The translations under genes and the position numbers were made by a program. This document shows, piece by piece, positions 22,410 through 32,231 of a stretch of 64,000 nt of DNA (positions within the stretch are counted from its first letter, which is position 1; every line of letters begins with the position of its first letter). The stretch is from Hypomyces perniciosus. Lineage: Eukaryota > Ascomycota > Sordariomycetes > Hypocreales > Hypocreaceae. Below the pieces are notes generated by a model that was not told where the DNA came from, ran no database searches, and worked only from the letters and a program-made list of their open reading frames with translations. The stretch covers positions 558,001 to 622,000 of the forward strand of contig SPDT01000002.1 of the NCBI GenBank assembly GCA_008477525.1, given 5' to 3'.

Positions 22410-24263
22410 ATGGATCCGACGACCAGGGAGCATGCAGAGGCCCTGCTCTTGAAGGCTGCCCGCGCGTACGGCATCCAGGTCCGCAAGGATGAGGTACAAC
22501 AACACCTCAGGAATGAGAAGAACGGCGCTGCTTTTGCCGAATGGGCTATCACGCACCTCACGCCCGACAATCTCTTGACAGCCGAGGAGTTGGCACTGTA
22601 AGTGCAGGCTACCAATTGCACGTATCCCGTGGCATCGAAACAGCCGCTAATATTAGTCTTCAGATATACTGCGTTGGACAGAGGTGGCGAGGTTGATGAG
22701 TTGACCGCTGTGAATGACCTAGCCGAAGTGCAGGCAGTCGCTGAAGACGACATTAAGATTGCCGTGGAAGAGCTCCGGCGATCAACAGAGAGTATTTCTA
22801 AACAGAGTGAAACGCTGCGTCAACAACATGACGCTCTCTCACGCCTTGTAAAGAAGCATGGCGACAACTATTCTCGACGGCGAGACCTTGACCTTTCGAG
22901 GCAGAGCAAGTCTGAGACAGAACGGCAACGGGTTGCTGCTGAGGTATGGAGTAACGTCACCGACTCCCACAAACGCAATACGAGGAACCAGACTGACACG
23001 GATGGGCCATGATTAGGTGGAGGCGGCTTCACAGAGTCTTGGTTACAGGATCTCTGACCTCGAAGAGCAAGGTGCTCTATCCGGGTCCAACCTTACTGGG
23101 ACCCTCAATGAGATTTTCCGCTCTGATGACAAGCTGCTATCTAGTTTACAGAAGCTGGGTTGTGAGCTGGACCAACCAGATCCAGATGAGACCCAGAAGC
23201 TTGATAAGATGCGCGAAACTTGCACACGGTAAGCATCAATTCTTCTCGAAAGCCGGTATTCTTGATTTGCGGCTAACTGGGAGTACAGTTTAGTCAAGAT
23301 AACTGTCAAGACTATCCGAGCGAAGCTAGACACAATTTACCTGGACGCTCTTGTCGCAGCCGAGCGCTCAGGACGCGCCAAACCTGCCACCGAGGGGGAA
23401 GTCAAGGCACTCGAAGCAGCGATCGAGTCCTTGTACTCGGAGATCCTACCCTTGGCCGAGATGTCTGTGGAACAGCAGCATCTGGGGCCTGCACTCAAGT
23501 CAGCGACAGCGCAGAGCGGCCAAAGTGCCATCCGCACCTCGACAGCCTTGGAATATGTGCGTACAAGTCCTGCAGATGAAGGATCGTTGTCATTAACATG
23601 GACTAGGTCAACGAGTGCTTGGACTATCTTCTATCTCGCCTTGAACGCATTCAAGATCGCATTGAAACACATATGTCTCATCAAGCAGCCGCTGTATCGG
23701 TCATCGCCACAGCCAAGACGGAGATGGCCGCTGAAGTCCTACCACCGGCAAAACAGGCAGCAGCCTCTCCATTCGCTAGTTCACCCCTTCGTAACGGATC
23801 GCCGGGACGGAAGAGGGCCAACACAGTTGCCTCACATTCCCGCCGCAGATCGTCTGGTATTCCGGACGAGCCCCCGCTTGATACCCTCATGCAGTCACTA
23901 TCACTCCCTTCAGCCGCATTTGAAGAGACAGAGGGCAAGGCACAGATTAATATCTTGGCTAAAACTTTGGAGGAACGATCGCGGAAGTACAAGGAAGTGG
24001 CTCGCAGTGCTCAGGAAAGCTTCGAGATGAGCGCCATAGCTCAGCTAAATGATACCAGACGTGCCATTCAGCAATTGCGAGACAGCCTGCTGACAGAGAG
24101 CCCGTATAATCAAGTTAGGCTCATCGACCCGGAAATTCTGGGGTCTATCTCGGTCCTGGGACAGGAAGTGGAGAAGGCCAAAGAGAAGTTGGCGGTCATT
24201 GAGGGGTTGAAAGTAGACTGCAAGAGTGAGAAGCGAGAGGAGCTGTTGCAGCGCTGGGGATGA
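22410..24263 (+). CDS. coiled-coil protein, putative augmin subunit HAUS3-like
   Basis: Five exons: 22410-22597, 22664-22943, 23017-23228, 23289-23556 and 23607-24263; 534 aa, all introns GT-AG and in frame. The first 65 residues form a compact head (FAEWAITHLTPDNLLTAEEL) followed by long heptad-rich coiled coils (AVEELRRSTESISKQSETL, VNECLDYLLSRLERIQDRI). The head plus coils resembles HAUS augmin-like complex subunit 3, where a similar FLKWF...VLSERELEAF segment opens the protein. Augmin recruits gamma-tubulin to spindle microtubules. A Ser/Pro-rich basic linker (around residues 370-425) carries possible phosphosites and an NLS-like RRRSS. The augmin call is by resemblance of the N-terminal head and could be wrong; another coiled-coil spindle or spindle-pole protein is the alternative. 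Confidence 0.55.
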
Positions 24264-25971
24264 TGAGACCGCGAGAAGAAGACCTTTTTGCGTATAATAT
24301 TTTATTACGATATGGTGTCTAGGATATACGAGGGTATTTGCCACAAGAATGTATATTTCATAGTCTGGATCATGAAGCAGTTTTGACGCCGGGCGAAGTA
24401 CGATGGAACAGCCCACAATTAGCATGATGGTGAGCCTGAGCACCAGGTGAACAATCTCGGTTATGTGGATTCCGGATATATTTGCGACCTAGGTATAGGC
24501 CAGTGATGACAATGCGTTGACCTCGAATCGACTATCTGCATTTCAGGCAGGGTTCCTTTAATCCCTGGTATTGCCGCTATGACTTTCGGATGCAGTCTGA
24601 TCAATGCTCACATGCGCTAGGCAGATTCTGACCTCTCGAACTGCAAGGCAGGCAGATACGAGTATCAGATCCAGGGCACGGTCGTGGGACTTATGGCGAG
24701 ATCCCATAACCTAACCCACCGACTGTCCGGAGCGTTGGACCTGAGGCAATGTATGGGTGGGATGGTGAAGCCAATACGGAGGAGGAGTTATCAGATGGAC
24801 CAAAGCTTCAGTATTCAGGTCGGGAAAATATTCGGACCGGCATCAAGTTGCTCTTTCAAAGAGCCGGGATTTAACCGCCCAGGCTCAAACAGGGGCCCTC
24901 CATCAGCTTCATGATGAAACTGCCGTCTGTCTCATCAAAACACGCGGCATTGCAAGGCTCAAACTTCAAGCAGAAGGGGAATACCGGAATGCTCCTGTGC
25001 TGCGTTTCCAAGAAGCAGCGTTGTGTGGCTACTCAACTCCAAACAAAGCGGCTGCGCGAATGGCGTCAAAGTTGGAGCGACAACTATTGACAAGTCACAA
25101 ATCGTTCAATCCACTGACAAACAAACAAACAAATAGACTCTGGCTATACATATGCAGTCTTGTGGTTTTGTCATGGCATACATATTACTCCCTCTTTTTG
25201 CATGAACTAAAGCCTCTTTTCACAGATTGCGGGTACCCATGGTGAGGCGACATGGTGCGACCTGATTGATATTGCTCGTATGCCTCTCCGGCTCCCTGTT
25301 GTTCGCTTGTACAAGGGAAATATGTGCAACAGTCCCGTAACCCTGAGGGGGATCAAACAGGATCTTACATCTGCAACGGGATATCTAGTTAATACACACA
25401 TCTTGTTTCTATTTTCCAGGTTTGATCGCCCCTAGGCATGACAAGTGGGCTTCATAGCCCTGATGGCCCGCTTTGTCCTAAGCCTCGACACATGAATCGG
25501 ACCCTGTGTCGCAGAACCGCCTCCAGACCCCCTGCCCCCTACAAACCTGTTCTCGATGCATAAAAATTGTCCGAAGGCAATCCCCTGACCGCATGAGATG
25601 GGATCAAACGTTAGGGAAATCCCAGAGAGTGACTCGTGGCAGGCACTTCTGGGCTCTCATTCGGCCACTCACCCATCCGGGTGGCTGATTGACCGGCGGA
25701 TGAGACGCCATTCGAGTTTTAGTCTCTGAAACTATCTTGGACAATATCAGGGCAATTGAGTATAAGAAGAGACTGTTGTCCGGCCCAGAGAGTCGATCCT
25801 TTCTCATCATCACCAACAACTCACCCACTTCCACAACAAACAACTTCAAGGCCCGGCGCCATCTTTCCACTCTCTTCTATTCTTTAGATTCGACCAGGTG
25901 TCGCTAGCTTAACTACCACTATCTTTCAATCTTCATAAACAACACTCCTTCTACAACTCAATACCGCCAAA
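24264..25971. other. intergenic, no gene supported
   Basis: About 1.7 kb between the coiled-coil gene and the secreted-protein gene. I see no exon, tRNA or repeat that can be defended. The last 250 bases are CA/CT-rich (CTTTCAATCTTC..., ACAACTCA) and look like a promoter plus leader for the secreted protein. Confidence 0.4.
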
Positions 25972-26703
25972 ATGGTTCGCATGACTGTTGCCGCTCTTCT
26001 CACCTGTGAGTCCAACACTTTGGAAACGATCTCATTGCAACATCTTCTAACTCCTTCTCAGTCGCCCTCTCTGTCTACGCTCTCGGCGACCCCGCTGGTG
26101 CTAAGAACGTTGGCAATGGCGCTGGCCAGCAGTTTGTGAGTCTTACCACAACCAACCATGATGAAATACAAAGCTAACGCCCTCAAAGATCGGCGGCCAG
26201 TGCTTGAGCGCAGCTGACTGTGCTTCCACCTGCTGCGCGTTCCTCAACGAGGGCGGTGTCTGCTCTGGCATCGGCGCCCAGTTCCAGGCTGGCAAGCGAG
26301 GATGCGGCTTCGGCGGCGGTGCTGCTCCCCCCCCTGCTGGCAATGAGAACAAAGCTCCTCCTGCTGGTAATGCTCCTCCTGCCGGTAATGCTCCTCCTGC
26401 CAACAACACTGCCGCTCCCGCCGGTTTCAACACTGCTATTGGCGACCCAGCTGGTGCCAAGAACCTCGGCAACGGTGCTGGCAAGCAATTCGTAAGTTCA
26501 CCACCACAACAGCCACCATGAAAACGTCACAAAAAGCTAACCCACGAACCTAGATCGGCGCTGTGTGCCTTTCTGGCGCTGACTGTGCTTCTGGATGCTG
26601 TGCTGGACTCCGTGATGGTGCTGTTTGCTCTGGTGTTGGTGCTCAGACTCAGAATGGCAAGCGTGGCTGCGGTTTCACTGCTGGCAAGCGTGATCTCGAG
26701 TAG
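25972..26703 (+). CDS. small cysteine-rich secreted protein with two tandem modules (BAS2-like)
   Basis: 186 aa with a signal peptide (MVRMTVAALLTFALSVYALG). Exons: 25972-26005, 26062-26135, 26189-26491 and 26554-26703. Two homologous modules each hold a lead GDPAGAKN[V/L]GNGAG[Q/K]QF and then six cysteines in the same pattern (C, C, CC, C, C: QCLSAADCASTCC...VCSG...GKRGCGF and VCLSGADCASGCC...VCSG...GKRGCGF). A Pro/Ala/Gly/Asn linker with PPAGN units joins them. An intron splits each module at the same place, right before IG, and the two introns have similar wording (AAAGCTAAC branch region, CCACCATGA...), so the unit duplicated as genomic DNA. The pattern resembles biotrophy-associated secreted protein 2-like fungal proteins. 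An effector role is inference. KR and KRDLE near the C-terminus could be Kex2 sites. Confidence 0.8.
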
Positions 26704-26902
26704 GGACTTGTGGAAACTGGCCACGCAATGGCTGATGCGCAATAAGCTGGATTCGAGTTTACTGTCAAGAGTTGGGACTGTGTCCAGGGTATATTAGACA
26801 ATGCAATCTATTTGGAACATTTTATTGGTTTTGTTATGTAAGATAATGCATCGATTTGCAGAGCAAACAGGTGTTATACAATTGATCATATTTTAGAAGT
26901 CT

Positions 26903-27931
26903 ATGGAACCTAAACCCGCTAATAGACAGACTGTCTATGCTATGGAGTACTCGACGGTGAACTGTGCTGATGAGTTGGCTGAAGAGATTGGCAACCTATG
27001 GAAAAGCAAAATGGCCGCCAACACTACATCCAAGAACTTCAAATCTGCCATGTGCCATGCCAAGAAAACACCTGGTATTATAAATGAGCTAGAAAAGGAG
27101 CATAGTTAACTCTGATTGCTACGAATTACTCTTATACTATAGATAACTCTCATTACTACTATAAATGCAAGAGTGTAAAAAAAATGATGCCACTAACGGC
27201 ATTGTGGGGACATGCAATGACGGTGAAGACTTTGGAAATGTCTAGAAGGCAGAAGAAGCGTTCATCGACGAGAATGGGTTGATTAAGTTCGGTCCTCGGG
27301 CCAAAAAGGCTTATGGTCCTGATTCCAGATCATCGCCTCGAATTCACCTCAAGAGGCAATACGAACCGCCATTGCCTTTAATCTGCGGGTCACGGACAAG
27401 CGCATGGACGGCGCTGACCTTGATAATATTGTCAGAGCTCACAATGAGGTGAGAATGACTCCCTTGTAAAGTACAAAGACGAATGCGTCAAACGTCTTTG
27501 TGACTATACGGGAGTCGAGTTCTCGTAGACACCAGGACTACAAGCTATCTCTCTCGAATCAATATACCAATTCATCTCACTTGCACTGGACTACCTCACC
27601 ATCCAACCACCGAGAGTTTTTGATCGGGTGTTTACCGGTATCCTGTTCTCTCAAAGCCTCTCTTTGCAAGGCCCAAGACCATGGCATTGCCATGAAGTTC
27701 GGGCTTGTCAAACTGGAGGGCGAGCCGTTTAATCCAGTCAAGCACATTGACCTCGGTAGATGCACGGTGACAATTGAAACCATCACGACAAACCTGGGCA
27801 TGTACAACTACCCTGTTGAAACATGGGATGGTATCCGCGAGACTCTCTGGCGTGTACGGCTGCATCACCCTTTTTGGAGGGTCGATGGGTCTCTTGGAAA
27901 TGAGATCTTAGAAGGCAGTCTATATCTATAG
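26903..27931 (+). pseudogene. decayed protein-coding gene, family not recognised
   Basis: Protein-like segments occur in order but in different frames: MEPKPANRQTVYAME (26903-27109); MQECKKNDATNGIVG up to a TAG near 27242, continuing KAEEAFIDENGLIKFGPRA; then, after a shift, ASNSPQEAIRTAIAFNLRV; then KYKDECVKRLCDYTGVEF, a TAG, and SLESIYQFISLALDYL; then, after another shift, MKFGLVKLEGEPFNPVKHID to the stop at 27931. Amino-acid composition in these pieces looks coding, but the frame changes cannot all be introns. I do not recognise the family. The alternative is a heavily interrupted but live gene whose splice sites I cannot see. Confidence 0.4.
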
Positions 27932-28600
27932 TTGCATTAATACCCGTAGATATGTCGATGTTGTAGTACTCTAGGAGTGGCTGACAAGATCTGGTTGAAC
28001 TGTGTAGAAAGCCAACATAAGCAAAAGCTCCCCCTTCTCTGCCCCGATAAGCGGTGAGCATCTACTACGTTTTGCTGCCGCAGATTTAAAGCAAATAGAA
28101 GGGACTGAGCTGAGTTAGAGAATAGAATTAGGCGGTGTTTTATTGAACTCTGGGGCGCTAGCTAAACTTGAGTGTAAAGCAGGAGTTTCTTAGAAAAGCA
28201 TCCAGGTTCATTCACCTAAGAACCACCCTGCATATTCAAGTACCTTTACCACCAACGATAATTTTGAAAAGGCCAAAACAAAAGAGAGAACTTTTCTGAC
28301 CTCTAAACTTCCTTTCTTCACATCACATACACATACAGTATTGTTTTCTTTATGCCTCAAAATTGCAACCCCATCTCCTTCAACTACGTCCCCGACCTTA
28401 ATAACGCAACCAAGACAAAGCTACGAACACTAAGGATTACATACCAGGGCCATATCATATCGAGTCCCGTTGGCCTGTCAAATAATGATCACACGAGCTG
28501 TGCAAGACCATGGTGACGGAAATTTTTCACCCGCGTTCAACAATCTCAACACGAGGTATGCTTTGTCGCGCGTGTCGCAACTTGCCAAAAGACTAACTTT
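27932..28600. other. intergenic
   Basis: No gene is seen. A short open exon beginning ATG at 28484 and ending at a GTATGC donor near 28555 could be a first exon of the next gene, but I could not join it in frame to the main reading frame. Confidence 0.3.
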
Positions 28601-28675
28601 TTGAAGTTATCCATAGTAATGATAGTTACCTACAGCGACACGTGTCATTTACGGCAACGAGACTTATTTATAGCA

Positions 28676-29362
28676 ATGAGAGGCGACGAGTTAGTTCACC
28701 TGGTGGTCAAACATGACGCCATTCACGACATGGTGCGAAAGGCCAGCGATGATAAGGACACCCATACGTGGCACGAGGCTGTGGCCGTGTCAACCCAACC
28801 GTTGTGGCCTACTAAGCATATCGAACAAACGGTCTTCAAGAACTTGGATGCATTGGCCAAAGACCTTAGAGGAACGCCTCAGGGCGACGCTGCACAAGTC
28901 TTTGCTAACCAAACACAAGAAGTATTCAGATATTATTCTGAATACTCTAATACTATGCGAGAACGCCTGAAACTCAACTCAGTAAAAGAGGATGAGCATC
29001 GAGCTACCAGAGCGGCGGATATGATCCGGCAGCAACAATCCCTAGTCGAGGAACAACGGAGCATCCTCGACCAGTTCCAACAACCGGAACCAAAGAAACG
29101 GAAAGTCGATTCCGGGACGGGTCAACGTCCATCAACATTGCATGAAGATGCGCTGAGCCAGCCAAGACAATTAAAGCGAGCATTATCGATATTCCAAAAA
29201 ATGAACTCTGAAGTCGTCAAAGATTTTGATAGACTAATGGTGCACCTGGAGAATGATTTTGAAACGGCCACTTCTACGTGGCAACACGAAGAGCCATACT
29301 GGCAAAGGACTCAGCTTAGGGATCAGACCATTCACCCAAGTCATATCAACACTTGGAATTGA
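28676..29362 (+). CDS. hypothetical nuclear coiled-coil protein
   Basis: About 229 aa from the first in-frame ATG (MRGDELVHLVVKHD); the frame is open further upstream to 28601, so an earlier exon is possible. The middle is predicted coiled coil (EDEHRATRAADMIRQQQSLVEEQRS). A perfect monopartite nuclear localisation signal, PKKRKV, lies after it (about 29091-29108). The C-terminal part is helical and acidic (SIFQKMNSEVVKDFDRLMVHL). I do not recognise a domain. A single intact frame with mixed, plausible composition supports a real gene. Neighbours (a decayed gene and a secreted protein) give no functional hint. Confidence 0.5.
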   Translation: MRGDELVHLVVKHDAIHDMVRKASDDKDTHTWHEAVAVSTQPLWPTKHIEQTVFKNLDALAKDLRGTPQGDAAQVFANQTQEVFRYYSEYSNTMRERLKLNSVKEDEHRATRAADMIRQQQSLVEEQRSILDQFQQPEPKKRKVDSGTGQRPSTLHEDALSQPRQLKRALSIFQKMNSEVVKDFDRLMVHLENDFETATSTWQHEEPYWQRTQLRDQTIHPSHINTWN

Positions 29363-30043
29363 CTAAGCTGTTTGAGGATGCTTTACATATATGGGCAGAA
29401 AACGAGTCTGGTTTCCACGGTACTTTACATTGGCTGGCCAAGAAACTAGAACGCATAATGAATTATAAATACGGATACATCATGATAAGGGGAGACTAAT
29501 AGACATAGAATACAAGTGCCGACTTCACTATTGTGTGTGATAACGGCTGACTATACAAACACCTTATGCAAATGCACAACCTGAATCTCAACGTTAAGAA
29601 TTTCCTCTATAGTGCATGTTTCTGAGTCGTCGCCTTATTCACAAAGTAGAACATCAAACTTTGATACGCATCAGCTCTAGCGAATTCGTCAGAGTACCAA
29701 CACCATCACCTATCAATACCCTGAGAATGCTTCCGGTCCCGGATCTACGGATTCAGCCCTTATAAAGTGCTCACAGTGGTTGAGCAACCATTAAACTGAG
29801 ATGTCATCGCTATATCGATCAAGTTCACCACAAATCACCATCAGTAGCATCTTCTATTCACGGTCATAACTCTTTCACAAGCATCTGTGATGAAGAAAAG
29901 AAATATATTGAGAATACAAGGAGTGAATGAAAAGAAGAGAAAGCTACCAAGGAGCCCTAATACCGCTTGGTCTTCCGTAGAATCTGACCGAATTTCGATT
30001 GCCGTAATTAATGTCATTTCGACCAGACCTCAAAGCTAACCAT
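29363..30043. other. intergenic, AT-rich
   Basis: This is the 3' flank of two convergent genes. No gene or clear repeat is seen. Confidence 0.4.
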
Positions 30044-31084
30044 CTAATTAGGGGGGAACGGAGTGGTCTGTCCCGCAACACCATTCAAGATGAACGAGAA
30101 GATGACCACGTTGTATGGGTTGTAAACGTGGTACACGGCTCCTGCCCACCCATATTTCACTATATCGTCCAGGGCATGCGCCATCATGACACCCATCATG
30201 CTTAGACTTTCGCCCTTGAGGTATTTCGCGAACGCATCCCAGTTTGCGAAAGCTCCGGAATTAAGCTGCGCAGCGACTGCCAGGGTAGTAACCGATGAAG
30301 TGGAGGGCAGCGCAATACCATTTCGGAGTATGCCCGTGCCCATGTTTGATTTTGCGCTATTCATTACAGCTCCGATTGTGGATAGAAAGCCTCTGGTAAA
30401 TGTATAGGTTACCGCACGTTGACCAGGCATACGATGTCCAGTGCCTCGATATAGTTTGAAGGCGACCTTTTCGAACGCCTCTGTTTTGAGAAGGGCACCA
30501 ACTGGGTCAGCACGAGTTGTGAGATCACGAGCGTGCTGCCTTTCGTTGTTGTTTCCCGTTTCAGACGTATCAGTCGAATCATGTGGAAAGACGAACCCTT
30601 CGGGTTCAAGAAGTTGTTCTGGTGAGTCATTCTCCTCCCACTGCAAGATGCTGTTTTGTGCAAACTCAGAGATCGACTCAGGATGCGAAACTGTCGTATT
30701 ATCCTGCTCATCTCGCTTCCACCCTGCACGACCACCGATAGCGGCGCCGAGCCAGCCGTTATCGTAATAGAACCACCCATTTTGGCAACGGGATGCAAGT
30801 TGGTCGAAAGAGGAGATTAGGCTTCGCGCCGCCACTGTATATCCAGCAGTTGCGAAAAGTTCGGCGCGGCAATTCCCATAGATATAAGTTCTTTTGGTTT
30901 TAGAGACGCTGACCCAGTCGTCATGGTCCACGTAGGACCTCGAGGCGATAAGCGCGGTGAGTGCCACTGTGCAGCTTTCGTGGAACACGGCGCCGGATTC
31001 CGACCAACATCCATACTTTGTAGAGGCGTTGGCAGTTGGTGAAACCGAAACCGCAAAGGTAAGAGCGAGAGTCGTCCAATGCAT
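30044..31084 (-). CDS. secreted hypothetical protein
   Basis: Single exon, 346 aa from the ATG at 31084, chosen because it begins a signal peptide (MHWTTLALTFAVSVSPTANA); the same frame opens earlier at 31156. The N-terminal half has paired cysteines (YGCWSE, HESCTVAL, YGNCRAEL, SRCQNGW) and the aromatic GWFYYDNGWLGAAIGGRAGW, suggesting a small disulfide-bonded extracellular domain. A charged linker follows (residues about 130-200), with an RDLTTR-like site. The C-terminal 150 residues are Ala/Gly-rich and amphipathic (MMGVMMAHALDDIVKYGWAG, VVIFSFILNGVAG). The four-cysteine N-terminal layout recalls Hce2/Ecp2-like secreted domains only loosely. I do not recognise the family with confidence. 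Confidence 0.6.
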   Translation of the reverse strand: MHWTTLALTFAVSVSPTANASTKYGCWSESGAVFHESCTVALTALIASRSYVDHDDWVSVSKTKRTYIYGNCRAELFATAGYTVAARSLISSFDQLASRCQNGWFYYDNGWLGAAIGGRAGWKRDEQDNTTVSHPESISEFAQNSILQWEENDSPEQLLEPEGFVFPHDSTDTSETGNNNERQHARDLTTRADPVGALLKTEAFEKVAFKLYRGTGHRMPGQRAVTYTFTRGFLSTIGAVMNSAKSNMGTGILRNGIALPSTSSVTTLAVAAQLNSGAFANWDAFAKYLKGESLSMMGVMMAHALDDIVKYGWAGAVYHVYNPYNVVIFSFILNGVAGQTTPFPPN

Positions 31085-31487
31085 CCTTTGAGTGAATGTA
31101 GGAGAAACGGAAAATGAGAGATGACTGTTTTGGATGCAGAATTTGGATATCTCCATGAGGACAGGACACTCTTTATACTACAATCTTTTTAACAGAACTT
31201 GATAAATAGTATACACAACTTCTCAAAGAGATGACAACCAACTGAGCTCTGTGCAAGGCTGAAGGCTAAAATATTACGCGTGGGTAGAGTCAGATCGATA
31301 CGCCCCAAGAACGAGAATATGCCGAGCTTTAGCACATTGGTTCCCGCTAGTTATACGTGGCAGATACACTTCCACATGACGTATTCTTCTTGATTTGTGT
31401 AAGCAGGTCGCTTTCGTCGTATAGGATCTTCCAAAGTCCACACTATATCCGTTTGTCGGTAGGATACAGATTCGGGTCCACGCCTTA
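31085..31487. other. short intergenic before the hAT element
   Basis: This is the promoter side of the secreted protein, up to the target-site duplication. Removing the transposon would join 31495 to 34922. Confidence 0.4.
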
Positions 31488-31495
31488 GTTACGAT
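31488..31495. repeat. left 8-bp target-site duplication of hAT element
   Basis: GTTACGAT lies directly before the element and is repeated exactly at 34914-34921. Confidence 0.92.
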
Positions 31496-31515
31496 CAGGG
31501 TGGCGATCCATTCCA
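31496..31515 (+). repeat. left terminal inverted repeat of hAT element
   Basis: CAGGGTGGCGATCCATTCCA pairs with 34894-34913 on the opposite strand with one mismatch at position 5. Confidence 0.9.
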
Positions 31516-31650
31516 CGTCCATTTCCACGGGCGTCCATTTATGGAAATGGATGGCCCGTGCATCCATTTCCATCCATTCCATCGCGCCTGCCATTACATA
31601 ATCCATCCATCCACGGAAGGGTCCCGTGGATGGAAATGGAAGCAGGGGGG
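31516..31650. repeat. left subterminal TCCATTTCCA-type repeats
   Basis: Multiple direct and inverted copies of TCCATTTCC/GGAAATGGA and TCCATTCCA occur between about 31506 and 31643, mirrored at 34760-34900. They are probable transposase-binding sites. Confidence 0.7.
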
Positions 31651-32231
31651 CGCTTAATCATCACCCTAAAATAGTATACTTACCATTGCCCAAGTCAGTG
31701 ACATCATTACCAGAGACTCCGTGCTTGTTCTACCTGACCCTCCGCCAACATACCCTATATATCATTGGAAGAGTAGGTAAACGAAACTAAATCTATATGC
31801 ATTTAATATATAGCTATATAGAGAGAAATGAATCTTATTATATATATTTTAGTATATTGCTAGAAAGGCCAACTCTATTCCAATTATAATAAATATCTTT
31901 TTTAAAAACTGTATTTATGTACTCCGTAATAACTGTCAGGTTTTCGCATCAAGTTAAGCTATAAAAATACCTGCATCACTTAGCCTAGTATAAAACTAGA
32001 GGGACGCTAAACTTAAGTCACCACTAACAAATCACTATACATTTTGCTCTTACATATGTTAGTAGTGATTATGGAAGATTTTTTTTTTTTGGTAGCCAGG
32101 AGCGTGGAGATTTCGCGTTCTTAGTTACCGCGTTCAGGCGCGTTGAACTTCTATTAGGAGAAAGGGTTTTATGTACTTCGTATATGAATTTTTTATTAAT
32201 GGAATCGCCATAAGCATAATTTATTAACCCT

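Noticed and set aside
22139..22753. 204-codon minus-strand frame over the start of the coiled-coil gene
   Set aside because: The plus-strand gene has consistent exons and coiled-coil content; the antisense frame has neither domain nor splice sites.
31274..31606. 110-codon frame across the left end of the hAT element
   Set aside because: It crosses the target-site duplication and the inverted repeat, so it cannot be a conserved gene.
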